From contig NC_046683.1 of assembly GCF_009870125.1 (NCBI RefSeq), forward strand, positions 40,253,869 to 40,317,868: a stretch of 64,000 bases of DNA. The letters are read 5' to 3'. Under the pieces are notes generated by a model that saw nothing but the letters and a program-made list of their open reading frames with translations, was not told the origin of the DNA and searched no databases. Within the stretch, counting starts at the first letter, position 1. Each line of letters opens with the position of its first letter. Shown here piece by piece: positions 1-11,229 of this stretch. Position numbers and translations under genes: made by a program. Source of the DNA: Drosophila pseudoobscura (lineage: Eukaryota; Arthropoda; Insecta; Diptera; Drosophilidae).

Positions 1-679
1 TATTCCTGGCCTCTGTGATGGGACTATCTATCGACTATTTTGGCCTAATCGCGGCAATTAACTGATTGCTATTTATTGGCTTCTTGACTGGCTCTGGCTG
101 CGACGTCGCAATGAAGATGATGGATACCAAAACACATCCACGCAGGCAAGCGAATGAAATTTTGGGCATGTGATTTAGCAGAAACTGCGCTCCAAGTCTG
201 TGGTCTGGCCCCCTTTTCGCTTACTCGCAGTTGGCACGCGAAACAGCGGACCTCATCATTGGAGGCGGGATGTAACGAATGTCGGTGGTAAATGCGCAAA
301 AAGTTAAATAAAAACACACTTTCATATGTAAACTATACGCAAGTCGTCATCGATAGCTATCCGTGCGTGCTGCCATACCGTTAAATGGGCGAACCGATTA
401 TTCCTGAGCTACCAGATGATGGCCGGCGCGCCAATTCAAATGAATGAAAATTCGGAAACAACAAATGTGATTCTACAAATTCCTATACCCATGGGTTTTA
501 TTTTTTATATACTTCCATCTTCTAGTCCTTCTTGGTGATGGCAGGCTATCGAATATCGACTAAATCTGTTGTTTTAATTTAACATCTGTTCGAGCTCCGA
601 CTGGGTGGCAACTCCATAATGCGGTCTCTGCACGTGTTTACATTTGGCGTTCAGTTTTTATTCTCAAGCTGTACGGAAA
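1..679. other. Upstream flank of ESF1 gene
   Basis: No complete gene is visible. The first 65 bases contain a short open frame on the + strand (3-65, ending TGA) with a hydrophobic reading that could be the last residues of an upstream gene, but it is too short to trust. ATCGATAG near 350 and TATCGAAT near 550 resemble the DRE element (TATCGATA) common at fly housekeeping promoters. They fit the ESF1 gene starting to the right, whose transcription start probably lies around 590-640. No TATA box is obvious there. Confidence 0.3.
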
Positions 680-3031
680 ATGGTCAAGAAGAAGGAAAGG
701 TCAGCTAAGGGGCCAAAGAAAGCCGACAAGGAAGGGCCTTCTACATCAGGATATGCCGCCAAGATCGCTACGTCTACCCAGGGAGATGCAGAGACTGGGA
801 TTTGGGGCGATGCGCGCTTCCAACATTTGCTGTCCGATCCCCGCTTCAAGGGTGTGCCCAAGGTGCAACGCAAGGTGAAGATCGACAAGCGCTTCCAGGG
901 GATGTTCACGGATGAAAAATTCAAGGTGAAGTATACTGTGGACAAGTACGGCCGACCGGTCAACACAAGCAATGCCGAAGATCTACGCAAGTTCTACGAA
1001 CTGGATGAGAACGACAGCGATGATGGTGAAAAGGAGGCTGAGGCAGAGGCGGAGGTGGTGGCTAAGAAAGAGATCGAAGAGGAGGAGCAGAAAGAACGCC
1101 GGGCAGAAGAGCTGGCCATTGCTTGCGTGGACGTTAAAGAGGATAAGTTCGAAAACGATTCCTTGGACAGCGACGGCTCCGAAGTCCCGGAGAACCTGCG
1201 CGAGCGCCTGACCAACCCAAACGTTGATTATGCCCGAGGCGAAGGCCGCCTGATGACGGACTCCTCGTCGGACGACGACACCGATGATGACGAAGGTGCC
1301 GAGGGGCCCGAGCTGCAGATCGACCATGTCTGGGGCGAGCTGGACAATGATGCCGAGAGCACCGAGGTGTCTACCCGACGCCTGGCCATCTGCAACATGG
1401 ACTGGGATCGCATACGCGCCGAGGATCTGATGGTGCTTCTGAGCTCCTTCCTACCGCTCGGTGGAAGCATTCTCAGCGTTAAGATCTACCCCTCAGAGTT
1501 CGGCAAGGCACGCCTGGCCGAAGAAGAGATTCACGGCCCGGCGGAGCTGGTGAAGCGTGACGAGAGGGAGCAGGAGGAGGAGGACGACTCAGACGAGGAG
1601 CTGGTCAAGGAGCAGGACAGTGACGCCGAGGAGGGTGACGACTACCATATGGAGAAGCTGCGCCAGTATCAGCTGAACCGACTCCGCTACTACTACGCTG
1701 TGGCCGAGTGCGACTCCGTTGCTACCGCCGACAAGGTGTACAAGGAGTGCGATGGCATTGAGTACGAGAGCTCCGCCACGCGCGTCGACCTCCGCTTCAT
1801 CCCCGACGACACCTCCTTTGAGGAGGATACGCCAAAAGACGAGTGCTTCGAGCTGCCGGATGCCAGCAACTACAAGCCCCGCCAGTTCACCACGACTGCC
1901 CTGCAGCAGGCCAAGGTGGACCTCACCTGGGATGAAACGGCGCTGGACAGACGCGAGCTGGGCGACAAGCTCTCCAGTGGCCAGGTGGACAAGCTTACCG
2001 ACAAGGAGCTTCGCCAGATTGTGGCTTACAGCAGCGAGGAAGACGAAGACGAGGATGAGGAACAGCCCCAGGCGGAGGAGAAGAAAGAGCAGCAGCAGCC
2101 AGAGCAAAAGCAGCATCAGCCTCCCAAGAAGCTTTCAAAGCAGGAGCGCATTGCTAGCTACAAGAACCTACTGGCCGATATCCTGCAGAAAGAGAAGCAG
2201 GAAAAGGAGCACAAATACGAGATGGAAATGTCCTGGAACATTAAGCCGGCTGTCGAGCCAAAGGAAGAGCAGGAGAAGACGAGCACAGCCACATCCTGCC
2301 AGCCATCCGAGCTGACCCCCATCGAGAAGGTTATTCAAAAGCGTAGTGAAAAGAACAAGCTGCGCAAGGAGCTGCGGCGGAAGAAGCAGAGCGAGGCACG
2401 GGGTGGAGATCTCGAGGACAGCGACGACTCCTCAGTGCCCGATGGCATCGACATGAACGATGCCTACTTTGCCGAGGAGTTTGCCAATGGCGACTACGAG
2501 CCGCCCAAGACTAAAAAGCAAGCCAAAAAGAAAAACAACAAGCAGGATCAAGTCGAGGATTCTGCGGCGGAGCAGCAGCACCAGCAGGAGCTGGCCTTGC
2601 TGCTAGACGACGGCGACGGCTTGGAGGAGAAGCATCACTTTAGTCTAACAAAGATCCTCAAGGAAGAGGAGCAGAACTCGGGCGGCTCCAAGCGCAAGCG
2701 TCGCAAGCAACTCAAAAAAGCCAAGCAGCAGCCGGAGAATGCCAAACCTGACGACGACTTCAGGGTGGACCTGAACGACACGCGCTTCAAGGCCGTCTAC
2801 AAGTCGCACGAGTACAACATTGATCCTACGCACTCCCACTACAAGGCTACCAAGGGCATGCAGCAGATCATTGGTGAAAAGCTCAAGCGTCGCGAGCGGC
2901 AGGTGGACGGAGGTGAGACAGGGGACTCACCCGACGAGTCGCTGGCTCCCAAGCGCAGCAAGCAGCAGCTGGAACAGTCTGCGCTGGTGAAGAGCCTCAA
3001 GCGGAAACTCCAGCAGCAGCCGAAGGTCTAG
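680..3031 (+). CDS. ESF1: ESF1 homologue, nucleolar pre-rRNA processing protein
   Basis: Single-exon frame of 783 residues starting at ATG 680 (context GAAAATGG); the frame is open slightly further upstream but has no earlier ATG. The N-terminus is Lys-rich (MVKKKERSAKG), followed by the repeated DxRF motifs (DARFQHL, DPRFKGV, DKRFQGM) of the ESF1 family. A long acidic and Glu/Lys coiled region leads to a divergent RRM-like core around residues 233-420 (RRLAICNMDWD, later LRFIPDD). A NUC153-type segment lies near residues 690-740 (DTRFKAVYKSHEYNIDPTHS). The tail is basic, as expected for nucleolar proteins. In yeast, Esf1 acts in 18S rRNA maturation within the small-subunit processome; that role is inferred here from family. 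The stop lies 102 bases from the stop of png on the other strand, so the 3' UTRs probably overlap. I believe the D. melanogaster counterpart is CG11417, from memory. Confidence 0.9.
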   Translation: MVKKKERSAKGPKKADKEGPSTSGYAAKIATSTQGDAETGIWGDARFQHLLSDPRFKGVPKVQRKVKIDKRFQGMFTDEKFKVKYTVDKYGRPVNTSNAEDLRKFYELDENDSDDGEKEAEAEAEVVAKKEIEEEEQKERRAEELAIACVDVKEDKFENDSLDSDGSEVPENLRERLTNPNVDYARGEGRLMTDSSSDDDTDDDEGAEGPELQIDHVWGELDNDAESTEVSTRRLAICNMDWDRIRAEDLMVLLSSFLPLGGSILSVKIYPSEFGKARLAEEEIHGPAELVKRDEREQEEEDDSDEELVKEQDSDAEEGDDYHMEKLRQYQLNRLRYYYAVAECDSVATADKVYKECDGIEYESSATRVDLRFIPDDTSFEEDTPKDECFELPDASNYKPRQFTTTALQQAKVDLTWDETALDRRELGDKLSSGQVDKLTDKELRQIVAYSSEEDEDEDEEQPQAEEKKEQQQPEQKQHQPPKKLSKQERIASYKNLLADILQKEKQEKEHKYEMEMSWNIKPAVEPKEEQEKTSTATSCQPSELTPIEKVIQKRSEKNKLRKELRRKKQSEARGGDLEDSDDSSVPDGIDMNDAYFAEEFANGDYEPPKTKKQAKKKNNKQDQVEDSAAEQQHQQELALLLDDGDGLEEKHHFSLTKILKEEEQNSGGSKRKRRKQLKKAKQQPENAKPDDDFRVDLNDTRFKAVYKSHEYNIDPTHSHYKATKGMQQIIGEKLKRRERQVDGGETGDSPDESLAPKRSKQQLEQSALVKSLKRKLQQQPKV

Positions 3032-3133
3032 GGGATTACTGTGTATTTGCTTAATGTAAATTATTAAGTTAGAAAAGTAAATGCTAAAAATATGCGTACA
3101 AAAAAGGTCTTCTTTTCGCTGGGGGATCATAAA

Positions 3134-4059
3134 TTAGTTGTAGTTGTAATTGAAATACTGCTTGTAGAGGAAGGAAGTGATGCAGGGATCCAGCCGGAAG
3201 ATATCGGGCACACAGATGCGGCGCTCCTGTTCGTAGACCACCATCAATTCGCAAATACGGGACCAGGTGGAGTTGTGGAGGCGCCGTATAAGCTGGCAGT
3301 CTAGTTTGGGCCGCGTCAACGTGACCACCACGGTATGCACCTGCTGGGGCGTGGCTCCGGGATCGATGAGCGCGACAAAGGGGCTGCGGCCTACGCACAG
3401 CTCGTAGAGAACCAGCCCCAACGACCAGATGTCAGACTTGTAATCAACCTTTCCATTACCGGACATCACCTCCGGGGCCATGTACAAGGGGGTGCCTACG
3501 CCCGCTAGGTGCTGCTTGCTGGGGGCATGGACATTGGATATTCCAAAGTCGGCGATCTTCACCCGGTCGCCAGCGTCGAGGAGCATGTTTTCGGGCTTGA
3601 TATCACGGTGGATCACGTTGCGTATGTGCAGGTACTCCAGACCAATCACCATGTCGCCGAAGTAGCGCAACAGGCGCTCATGCGGCAGGTTGGCCGTGTG
3701 CTGAATCACGTCCCGCAGGGTCCCGTTGGGCGCGTATTCCATCACGATGTTGACGGTGCCCGAGTGGTTGAAGGAGCGAATAAACTCGACGATGTTGGGA
3801 TGACGCAACTGCGAGATGATGTAGATCTGGTGGGTGGGAGGTGGAACCATCGTTATTAGACAAAATTCGAGGACAACGCCAAGCTCACCTCCTCCTTGAT
3901 CAGACTCAGCTCCGTCTTTGGATTGCGCACGATGATGCGCTTCACGCATACTTGACGCTGCTGGCGACTGCCCTCGTGCTGCAGGCACAGGAAGACGCGG
4001 CCGAATGTGCCCTGGCCGAGCACGCGCACGGCTCTCAACATGGGATCGCCCAAATTCAT
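3134..4059 (-). CDS. png: Pan gu (Png) Ser/Thr protein kinase
   Basis: Two coding exons on the minus strand, 4059-3889 (57 codons) and 3826-3134, joined across a 61-base intron (GAGGAG|gtgagc ... cacccaccag|ATCTAC). The product has 287 residues, close to the ~291 I recall for D. melanogaster Png. It is almost only a kinase domain: Gly loop GQGTFGRV (15-22), ATP-site Lys in VCVKRI (K40), catalytic HRDIKPEN (D132), DFG at 150-152, activation segment GVGTPLYMAPE, and DIWSLGLVLYELCVG of subdomain IX. Png is the catalytic subunit of the maternal PNG-PLU-GNU complex that controls translation and cyclin B at egg activation; that role is from the family. Neighbours: convergent with ESF1 (102 bases between stops) and a DRE-like ATCGATAG near 4150 just upstream of its start. 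The identity rests on kinase architecture, small size and synteny with ESF1. Another short kinase is less likely. Confidence 0.85.
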
Positions 4060-6437
4060 TTTTAAAGGCTGGCAATTACCAAATATTGCAAATAGTTTTC
4101 AACATAGCCAGTTTACAGTTAAACGCCATTCAGCGCCCCGGGCTCCCATAATCGATAGATCCAGAATCGATCAGAGCAATGAATCGCTGAATTGAACCGC
4201 TGAACCCGCACTTTTAAATTCAAATTTAAATTGACAATATTTGCAAGGCGGGCGCCTGCGCTGCGCTTCCTGCCAATTGCGGCTGTTATATAAAGCGATT
4301 TATCGCCGAATTGCTAATTAAAAATGTTGCCAAGACAAAGCGACAGGCCATGTTAGACAAGCAAACTGGCCCAAACTGGCATGTTATGCAAATTGTGTTG
4401 GGTGAGAAAGCAGTTTACTTTTACTTTTCCCAATGGATAATGTGTGTGCGCAATGCACATGGTACACTTAGCCATCCAGACAGCCAGTCAGCCGCATTTG
4501 CCTGCTGCAAGCATACTAACCTACAATAAATCGCCTCGATTGCACTCGAAAAGGCAGCGCGGCTTTGCTGGTGCAGCTGCGCCCCTATTCGCATGCAGGA
4601 GACTTCCCCTTCAAATTCGTCTCGTCTCGAATATCAATTTTAGGCTATTTCGAACTTCCTAAGTCGCTCACATGCACGCGGGGCATTATCTAACTTTTGC
4701 TGCATTTTAATTGGAATGGTTACTTATATCTCGTTCGATTTGAATCGGTTGAGGGGAAATCTTTGCGAGCGAGTGAGAGAGATTGAGAGTAAGAAAGCTC
4801 ATTAACCTTTCACCTGTGGCGTCAGAGCCCACCACGCCCTGCTGCGTGCTCTAGTTGAAACAATGGAATGCACTTGCATAATGGAGAGCATAAGAGAGAG
4901 GCCGCCGGGCCCTTCACCATATTTAGAGCCCCATGGCAAGCAAATCCCATCATTTATCACTCCACCTGGGGAATTAATTGGGTTCCTGACAGATAAACGC
5001 GGAAGCTAGATTTGCATGTCGATGACCAGATCGATCTTTTATCAATCTTCTAGCGATGTACCTGTACCGTTGTTGTTTGCTACTCTCTTCCGGTTTCTTT
5101 TAAAATACCGTTTCTTATTTTTGTGTCATTCCCTCATGCTGTTTTGAATCCTTCTGGCAATGGAATTCCGATAATTCCGATAACACAATCATTTACCGTT
5201 TTTTTTTCTAATTGCTTGCTTCTCTCTCTCCTCTTTGTCTTTGGCACCTTTTGAAAAATGCCGTTAATGGTACTTGCACTTGCACTTACACACACAGACA
5301 CCCGGACTGGGACTGGTTTGTGTGTGGGGTGGGCATGGGTGGTTAACCCGTTGGTGCCGCTATTGCTTTGATTGACAACGGGTTTTTCTCCTCCTTGGGA
5401 GGCTGCATTGCCTTGCTTGCCCCCAGTGGCGGCCAAAATGCCGAATACGTAATATAATATATATTTTAATTGAACCACTATCCCGCACGCATACTATACG
5501 CATACGAGTATACATATGTACATATGTATGTAGGTACGTATATGTTTTTGTCGAATTTTCACAAACAATTTTGTGGCAGCAGCCATAAATTACAGCAAGA
5601 AAAAGGAAGGCAATAAATTGGGGCGTCGCATTATTTGATACCCTCCATTTGCAGATGGATCGAGTTGACATCCACAGCCATATGAAAGAAAATTTGCAGT
5701 TTAAACTCCCACAATTTAAATCTCCTTTTATAGAATAATAAACTGCCCCAGACTAAATCTTGCAGACGGCCTTGTAGAAAAAATATAAAAAATTAAATTG
5801 AATTAATATTCCTCATCATAATAACTGTTAAAATGATATTTTTAGAACAAAACCCAAGACCAAAATAATGGCATCCCGCATAGAACTTGATTTGAAACAT
5901 TAAAACAAGCAGAAGTTATGAATTCCGCATCCAAACATCCTGAGATCATAATATGTACAGTGTCTCGAATGATAGTGATCCGATCGGATGTTGGACCTTA
6001 GATCTAGCATTTACATATATGTACGTTATTATATGTGTACATATGTACTTCATTTTATGGAGTCGGCAGATGCTTCCTTTAAATTCATTGCAAAATATCT
6101 GATGTATTTAATAATACCCTCTGAACGGGGTGGGGTATTAATATAACAAACTCCTCTCATATTTGCCCCCTACCAGTCGTGTTGTGTCTGTCTTTTGGTC
6201 TGCCTCGACTTTGACTTGAAGTTCGTTGCCGTTAATCGTTGTTTCTGTTGCTGTTGTTGCAGCATTGCAACATTGTTTTTGTAGTTGCAGCTACTCGTGC
6301 TGCTGCCGCACATTTCACATTTCGCTGGCTAATTCGGCGCTGCTGCTGCTGCTGCTGCTGCCTCGCCTTACCTTTCTTTCCACATCTCTCTGTGTGGTGG
6401 AGACGGCTCTTGGCTCTCGGCTCTGGGCTCTGGCGGG
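4060..6437. other. Intergenic region between png and the His-rich protein gene
   Basis: About 2.4 kb with no convincing coding sequence. Short open frames on both strands have unrelated composition and no splice context. The png promoter should lie in the first 150 bases (DRE-like ATCGATAG at about 4150 and a second ATCGAT at about 4165). The rest is AT-rich with scattered TACATATG runs (about 5510-5535 and 6015-6045) typical of fly intergenic DNA. A degenerate DINE-like repeat tail is listed separately. Confidence 0.4.
6035..6148 (+). repeat. Degenerate DINE/INE-1-like repeat tail
   Basis: The stretch contains TTTTATGGAGTCGGCAGATG, then a purine/pyrimidine-mixed middle and a tail reading AATACCCTCT...GGGTATTA. 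This matches the pattern, from memory, of a very common Drosophila repeat end (ATGGGGTCGGAAACGCTTCC ... ACCGGGTATA). Similar pieces occur in this window at about 8256, 56130, 62940 and 63355. The copy is short and diverged, so the family name is tentative. Confidence 0.35.
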
Positions 6438-6480
6438 TATAAATCGAATCTGGTCCCAGAGCTAGAGCCACATTCAGCCT
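6438..6480 (+). promoter_or_regulatory. TATA box and initiator of the His-rich protein gene
   Basis: TATAAAT at 6438-6444 is followed about 31-36 bases later by ATTCAGC (around 6472-6478), an initiator-like sequence (consensus TCAGTY). This places the start near 6475 and gives a 5' UTR of about 165 bases before ATG 6639. A TATA-type promoter contrasts with the DRE/GGTATATTT-type promoters of the other genes here and suggests restricted, tissue-specific expression. Confidence 0.65.
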
Positions 6481-6638
6481 GCCGCCGTCCAGGAGTTCGC
6501 TTCGCTTCGCGTAACCAAAAACGATCTTTGGAATATTGCAATCGAATCCAGAATACATTTTTTCCCAGTGACTTTCTGTGTGTTTTTGTGCTCTCTCTGC
6601 TCTGTGCGTGTGTTTCGTTTCAACAAACAAATAGAAAA

Positions 6639-7271
6639 ATGCTGAAACTCATTGTAAGCAAATCAAAAAATATGATATAAGTCCATCAGGAATATCTATC
6701 CATCCATCCAAAGAAAAAAATGAAATTTTAAGAAAGTTTTCCTTATGGGAAAACGAAAGTTCTGTGATAACAAATGGGGATCTACATAAGATCTAATTCT
6801 GCGCCCTTACTATCCACTTTCTAGCTGCCCTGCCTGGCACTGGCCCTGCTGGCTGTAAGCGTGCACGCTTTGAAGATCCACGACTACGAGCACCAGGAGC
6901 AGCCCCACGAGCAGCACTACGAACACCAGGAACATGCCAGCTACGAGCCGGAGCACGAGGAGACGGAGCTGCATCATGAGGTGGAGCATAAGCATGCCAC
7001 GTCGCATCAGAGCGTCAAGTTCCATCACTACCACGCCGTGCCCGTTTACATTAAGAAGGAGGATCAGCATCTGGTAAAGAAGCCCATCGAGATCGGCGGC
7101 ACCAAACAGAAGCTGAAGATCCTGCATCCCAAGAGCGAGCACAATCACAACCACGGCCTGGTGCTGGAGAACCACAGCGAGTCGCATCTGCACGAGCATG
7201 GCCACTACGAGGAGCCCGTGCACCACTCGGAGCACTACGAACATCACGAGCACTATGCGCACCATGAGTAG
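6639..7271 (+). CDS. Secreted histidine-rich, cuticle-type protein
   Basis: Two coding exons: 6639-6653 (MLKLI) and 6825-7271, joined across a 171-base intron (ATT|gtaagc ... cactttctag|CTGCCC). The product has 153 residues. The join creates a typical signal peptide (MLKLILPCLALALLAVSVHA, cut before LKIHDYEH). This tiny first coding exon ending inside the signal peptide is the usual design of insect cuticle and eggshell genes. The mature part is extremely rich in His and Glu (repeats such as HYEHQEH, EHYEHHEHY) with a more ordered core, VKFHHYHAVPVYIKKEDQHL. It has no Rebers-Riddiford chitin-binding motif that I can see. The clusters could bind metal ions or give pH-dependent behaviour, which is inference. 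A TATA promoter lies upstream and AATAAA at 7396-7401 gives the likely 3' end. I do not recognise the exact orthologue. Confidence 0.8.
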
Positions 7272-7395
7272 GCAGATCAGATCCTTTTCGGCGCCCCCCT
7301 TTGCCAAATAAGTTGTGAGGAGGAGTTATTCTCCCCAAACCCAACCCCATCCCATTCGTGTGTAAGGCTTTTTTTATATGTACCGTCTCTTGTTA

Positions 7396-7401
7396 AATAA
7401 A
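7396..7401 (+). terminator. Poly(A) signal of the His-rich protein gene
   Basis: AATAAA 125 bases after the stop codon, in TGTTAAATAAAACG. It is the only canonical signal close behind the gene. Confidence 0.65.
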
Positions 7402-7439
7402 ACGTTTACCTAGAGTATTACCTAAATCAATGAGGGTTC

Positions 7440-8255
7440 GTGTTTTATCCATTCTATGCACACACATTTTTTGGAAGGTTGTGTCGTATTGTATCAGATT
7501 TGTACCATTAGGCAACATTTGATAAAATTTCGAAAAGTTTCTCAAAATTGATTTGGAAAAACTTTTACGCTAAATGAATATTTTAAACATTCGGTTAGTA
7601 ATGTATGTAAAAGTACATGTATAAGTGAAATAGAGCTGCCATACTTTTCATTGCTTTGGCGCCCATATGATTTTGAAATGCGGAGCACGCCTGTCCTTTA
7701 ATGTGTTCTTTATGGAGAGATAATTGAATTTTTTAAATTATTTAATTTTAAACCATTTCATATTTTAAGCCAGACTCGGCTTGAGCTCTTTATCCTATCC
7801 CTATTTTGTAAAGGGATATAAGTATATTGTATGCATTAAAGGACCATCCGCTAAGCGCAGTTGGATCTTTGGAGGGATTTACATTATCGTCCATAGTTAG
7901 TCCCCTCCAATCATATTATGTTATTCTAACAATAAAAATTCTCTCGCTTACAATTCCCTATTATTTCATCCATATAGATCCGCAACTTTTATTTTATTGC
8001 TTGTTTTTTGCATTTCGACAATGATAATAATAATAACAACAATTATATATTTATGTAGAATTTTGTTAGCTTAAATTAATTAGAACAAACTCCCTTTGAC
8101 CGTCCAATTTAAGAAACCCAAGGTCCTGGCCGCATCCTTTGGTTGGACAGAATCTTTGTTTAGAAAAAAAACTACTCCGCATGGAGCATCTAAAGTTTGT
8201 GGAGTGCTGCATTGCCAGCAAGCACAGTGGATGAACCGGCCAGTCTAGTTTATGT
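7440..8255. other. AT-rich intergenic stretch
   Basis: No gene, RNA or clear transposon domain is visible. The one open frame on the + strand (7827-8024) is short, has no splice or promoter context, and its composition is that of AT-rich DNA. Confidence 0.3.
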
Positions 8256-8375
8256 TAATTATTTATGCTGATCAATAATATATACATATTATTTACTTCA
8301 TGGGGTCGGAAACGCTTTCTATAAGAAAGTCTTATTTTGTATATCCTTTATACGACTATAATGAGCGAATGTGTT
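8256..8375 (+). repeat. DINE/INE-1-like repeat fragment
   Basis: ATGCTGATCAATAATATATA is followed by TTCATGGGGTCGGAAACGCT and a tail ending in TATATCCTTTATACGACT. The middle block is the best-conserved copy in this window of the tail family described at 6035. It abuts the 3' side of the LINE fragment on its right, so the two may be nested. Confidence 0.45.
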
Positions 8376-8449
8376 GTATGTACATATGTATGTTCGTACA
8401 AGGCGATTGCCGATGTTTTTTTTCCAATTTTGCCAAATAACCTATTATC

Positions 8450-10900
8450 GACTACTTAAGCCGGTGTTTTTACCGGGTCCTGACGGAGTTCCCGACTGTG
8501 TACTCAGGTAGTGCGCCGAGGCTTTGTGTGTCCCCTTGCTTAAACTATTCGCCGTGTCCATTGATTCTTCATATTTCCTCCCAATTAACATGGGAAGGAA
8601 TCGTTTAGAATTCCTCTCCATAACAAAGGTAGCAGGTCTGATGGAAAATAATTATAGAAGTATATCTGAGTTATCCGCTATTCCTAACATGTTTGAGAAC
8701 ATAAGGCCATAGGCATAAAAATATCGTCCTTATCTCGGAGATTGGGGGTTGTAGTACTATATCTGGGCAACTCATCCGCTATACAGTTGCCCTTAATGTC
8801 CCGGTGTCCCGGGACCCATATAAGGCTAATAGCCAGTTGCTGAGCCATCTCGAGAAAAGATTTGGGGCAGTCTGCCACAGTGGCCGTTTGAAGGCAGTTC
8901 AGAGCTTCCCGGATTGCTGTAACTTCTGCTTGGAAAACACTACACTGATCTGGGAGCCTGAAGGAGGGCCTTATGATTCGGAGTAAATTCCTCCTGCGAC
9001 CCTGCCATCCGTGCCAGCTTCGAACCATCCGTGAAGATGCTTATGCCCCATCTGGGCCTGGGAGTCCCTCGAGCCATTAGTCTCTATGAGGGATGATTGT
9101 GTGGAAGGGAGTATCTGTGTACACTCCTGGATCTTGATAGTCTGTTCTTGCTGGGACCTATGTGCTGTGATACTGCCATTTCTTCCCGCTCTTTTCCTGC
9201 AAGGTCCAGGCGCATTTGGCGTGGTGCGAAGAGCTCCACTGATGCAAAGGGCGGCAGTTCGCTGAACTTTCCGCAGCTGATGGGTGCTGACTACTGCCAG
9301 ATATATCCATTGGTCTATGCCCCACTTTAAGCCAATAGATTTTTTGAAAGTGTAGAGTGCTGTGGTTGCCTTCTTCACTCTATCTTTGACATTCAAGTTC
9401 CAATTATGCTTTTTGTCAATTACCAACCTAAGTAACTGGCACTGTCGCTTAAGGAGAGCCGGCATCCATTTAGTATTGGGGGGTTTAGGGGCGGCACCTT
9501 ATATTTATTTGTGAATAACACGAGCTCCGTTTTCGAGGGATTCGAGGGAGTGTATGGCACTACTTTACATGAAGTGCCTTTTCCGTGGATTTTCCTTTCC
9601 AGTAGGCATGCTTGAATGCAGCTGAGGACTTTTGATTTTCCTAAGTGTCTCAAAAGTTTTGAGTAGGAAAGACGATAATCTGATTGGTCTAAAGTCTTTT
9701 GGGGTTGAGTTTGAGTCTTTCCCTGAAGACCTTAAGCCTAGCCTTAAGCCAAGCTTTTGGTAATGTACATACTGCCAGTATTTTCCTGAAGATACATTTT
9801 AGCCAGTTGATGGCTGTATCCCCGGCCTTTTGAAGTTGGGCCGCGGTTACCTGGTCCGGGCCTGGCGATTGCCTGGTTATTGCCCGTTTATCGGCCGTTT
9901 TGTGAGGATTTGATCCATCGAGGTTACCGGCTTCTCTCCTGCGAGGTGTGCCGGCTCAATGGTAGTGCACCCGGGGAAATGCGTATCTATTAGAATGCGC
10001 AGGGACTCCTTACTGGAGTTGGTCCACGTACCAGACTGATTTTGTAGCCAGTGGCCCAGTGGTTCTCCTCGTTCGCGCTTTTGGCTCTGTTGAAGAGAGT
10101 CCTATAGCTTTTACATAGGATGTCTATTTGTTTTGTCCACCATGGGGGTTTCTTTTTCCACATAGTTTTGTTAGAGAGGCATGCTGTGAACTGTTTACTA
10201 GACGATCTAGGTCGTCCTTTGTGTCCGGCCATGTTGGTGCTTTAGAGGGGAGTAAGTCCACCAAGGCTGAGCAATATTTTTCCCTGTTGGCCTTCATGGG
10301 ATTAATGTAGTCATTAGGTTTCGGACGATGAAGCTGAACAGTGATTTGCCGCTTACATTTGTGTCCGAGCTCCCCCATTGAGTTTGGTGAGCACCGCAGT
10401 CTATTAGTACGTCTATGTCCGACCACTCGCTGGCGAGTTTGCGAACGAAGTCGTTGGGAAGATCATTTTCCTCATGGGCCATGTAGTCTTAAATGTGTTC
10501 CTTTCACCTCTAGGCTTGCCGACGTGTTGTCTCTATCGCTATAATTAAGGAGAATAAAGATATTAAGTGCTTTCTGGCAAGAATGCAGGTGCGGGTTTCC
10601 CACTATCCAAGGTTCCTAGACTAGGGCTACGCCCGCTCCGCTTGCTGTACAGTGGTACTGATTAGGACATCCTTACAGACGCTGTTTTTCCCTGTTTGGG
10701 GTCCCTGTCCCTGTTGGCATTTGGGGAGTGCCAGACTCATTTTGGTTTTTTGTTTCTTTAAATTCTTTCATTCTTTCCCATGAGCTGCAGAGAAGAGGTA
10801 CGGTCCGTCCGGGCAGAGATCCACGTTGCCCGGATAAGCCATAGTTAGAACATGGGGCTGCCCGGTGGGGCCCGGTGCGAGGTGGGTGTGGGGGTTGGGA
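8450..10900 (-). mobile_element. Broken LINE (LOA/I-type, with RNase H), reverse transcriptase core deleted
   Basis: Read on the minus strand, the pieces come in the order expected for a LINE ORF2. Endonuclease fragments come first: VALVEEPWIVGN near 10600, then DVLIDCGAHQTQWGSSDTN near 10370. A linker follows with PGPDQVTAAQLQKAG near 9840, then the start of the reverse transcriptase (KDFRPIRLSSFLLKTFE near 9670). The sequence jumps directly to the thumb region (LVIDKKHNWNLNVKDRVKKA near 9390). Last comes an RNase H domain (TNGS, QAEVTAIREALN, WVPGHRDIKGNCIADEL, 9070-8750). The catalytic YxDD core is missing, and frameshifts and stops interrupt every part, so the copy cannot move. RNase H and the endonuclease style point to the LOA/Bilbo or I groups of non-LTR elements. 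Exact ends were not resolved. Confidence 0.75.
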
Positions 10901-11229
10901 TGTAGGTAAGTAGCGTGTAGGGATGGGAGTGTGTTAGCTACTTATTGAGGCGGCACCACAAGCGCATCGTTAGTGTTGCTACTTCGCGAGCACCCGCTGG
11001 CTGTCCGGGACTGCTTATTTCGGTACTCTCCCGTAAGGGATGCCCGCTTATTCGCAGCTGACCTACCAAGGTAGGCCGTCAGCTAGGCTTTCATTGGCTT
11101 CAGACCAGATAGACATTGCTATAATGAGAAGATAGCATGAGAGGCAAAACGAAAAATTTTTGCTCTTAGCCTTCTGTAAACACGTCTCCCGGTTATCTCT
11201 CACTGCATGCCTTTCCCATTACGCCGTCT

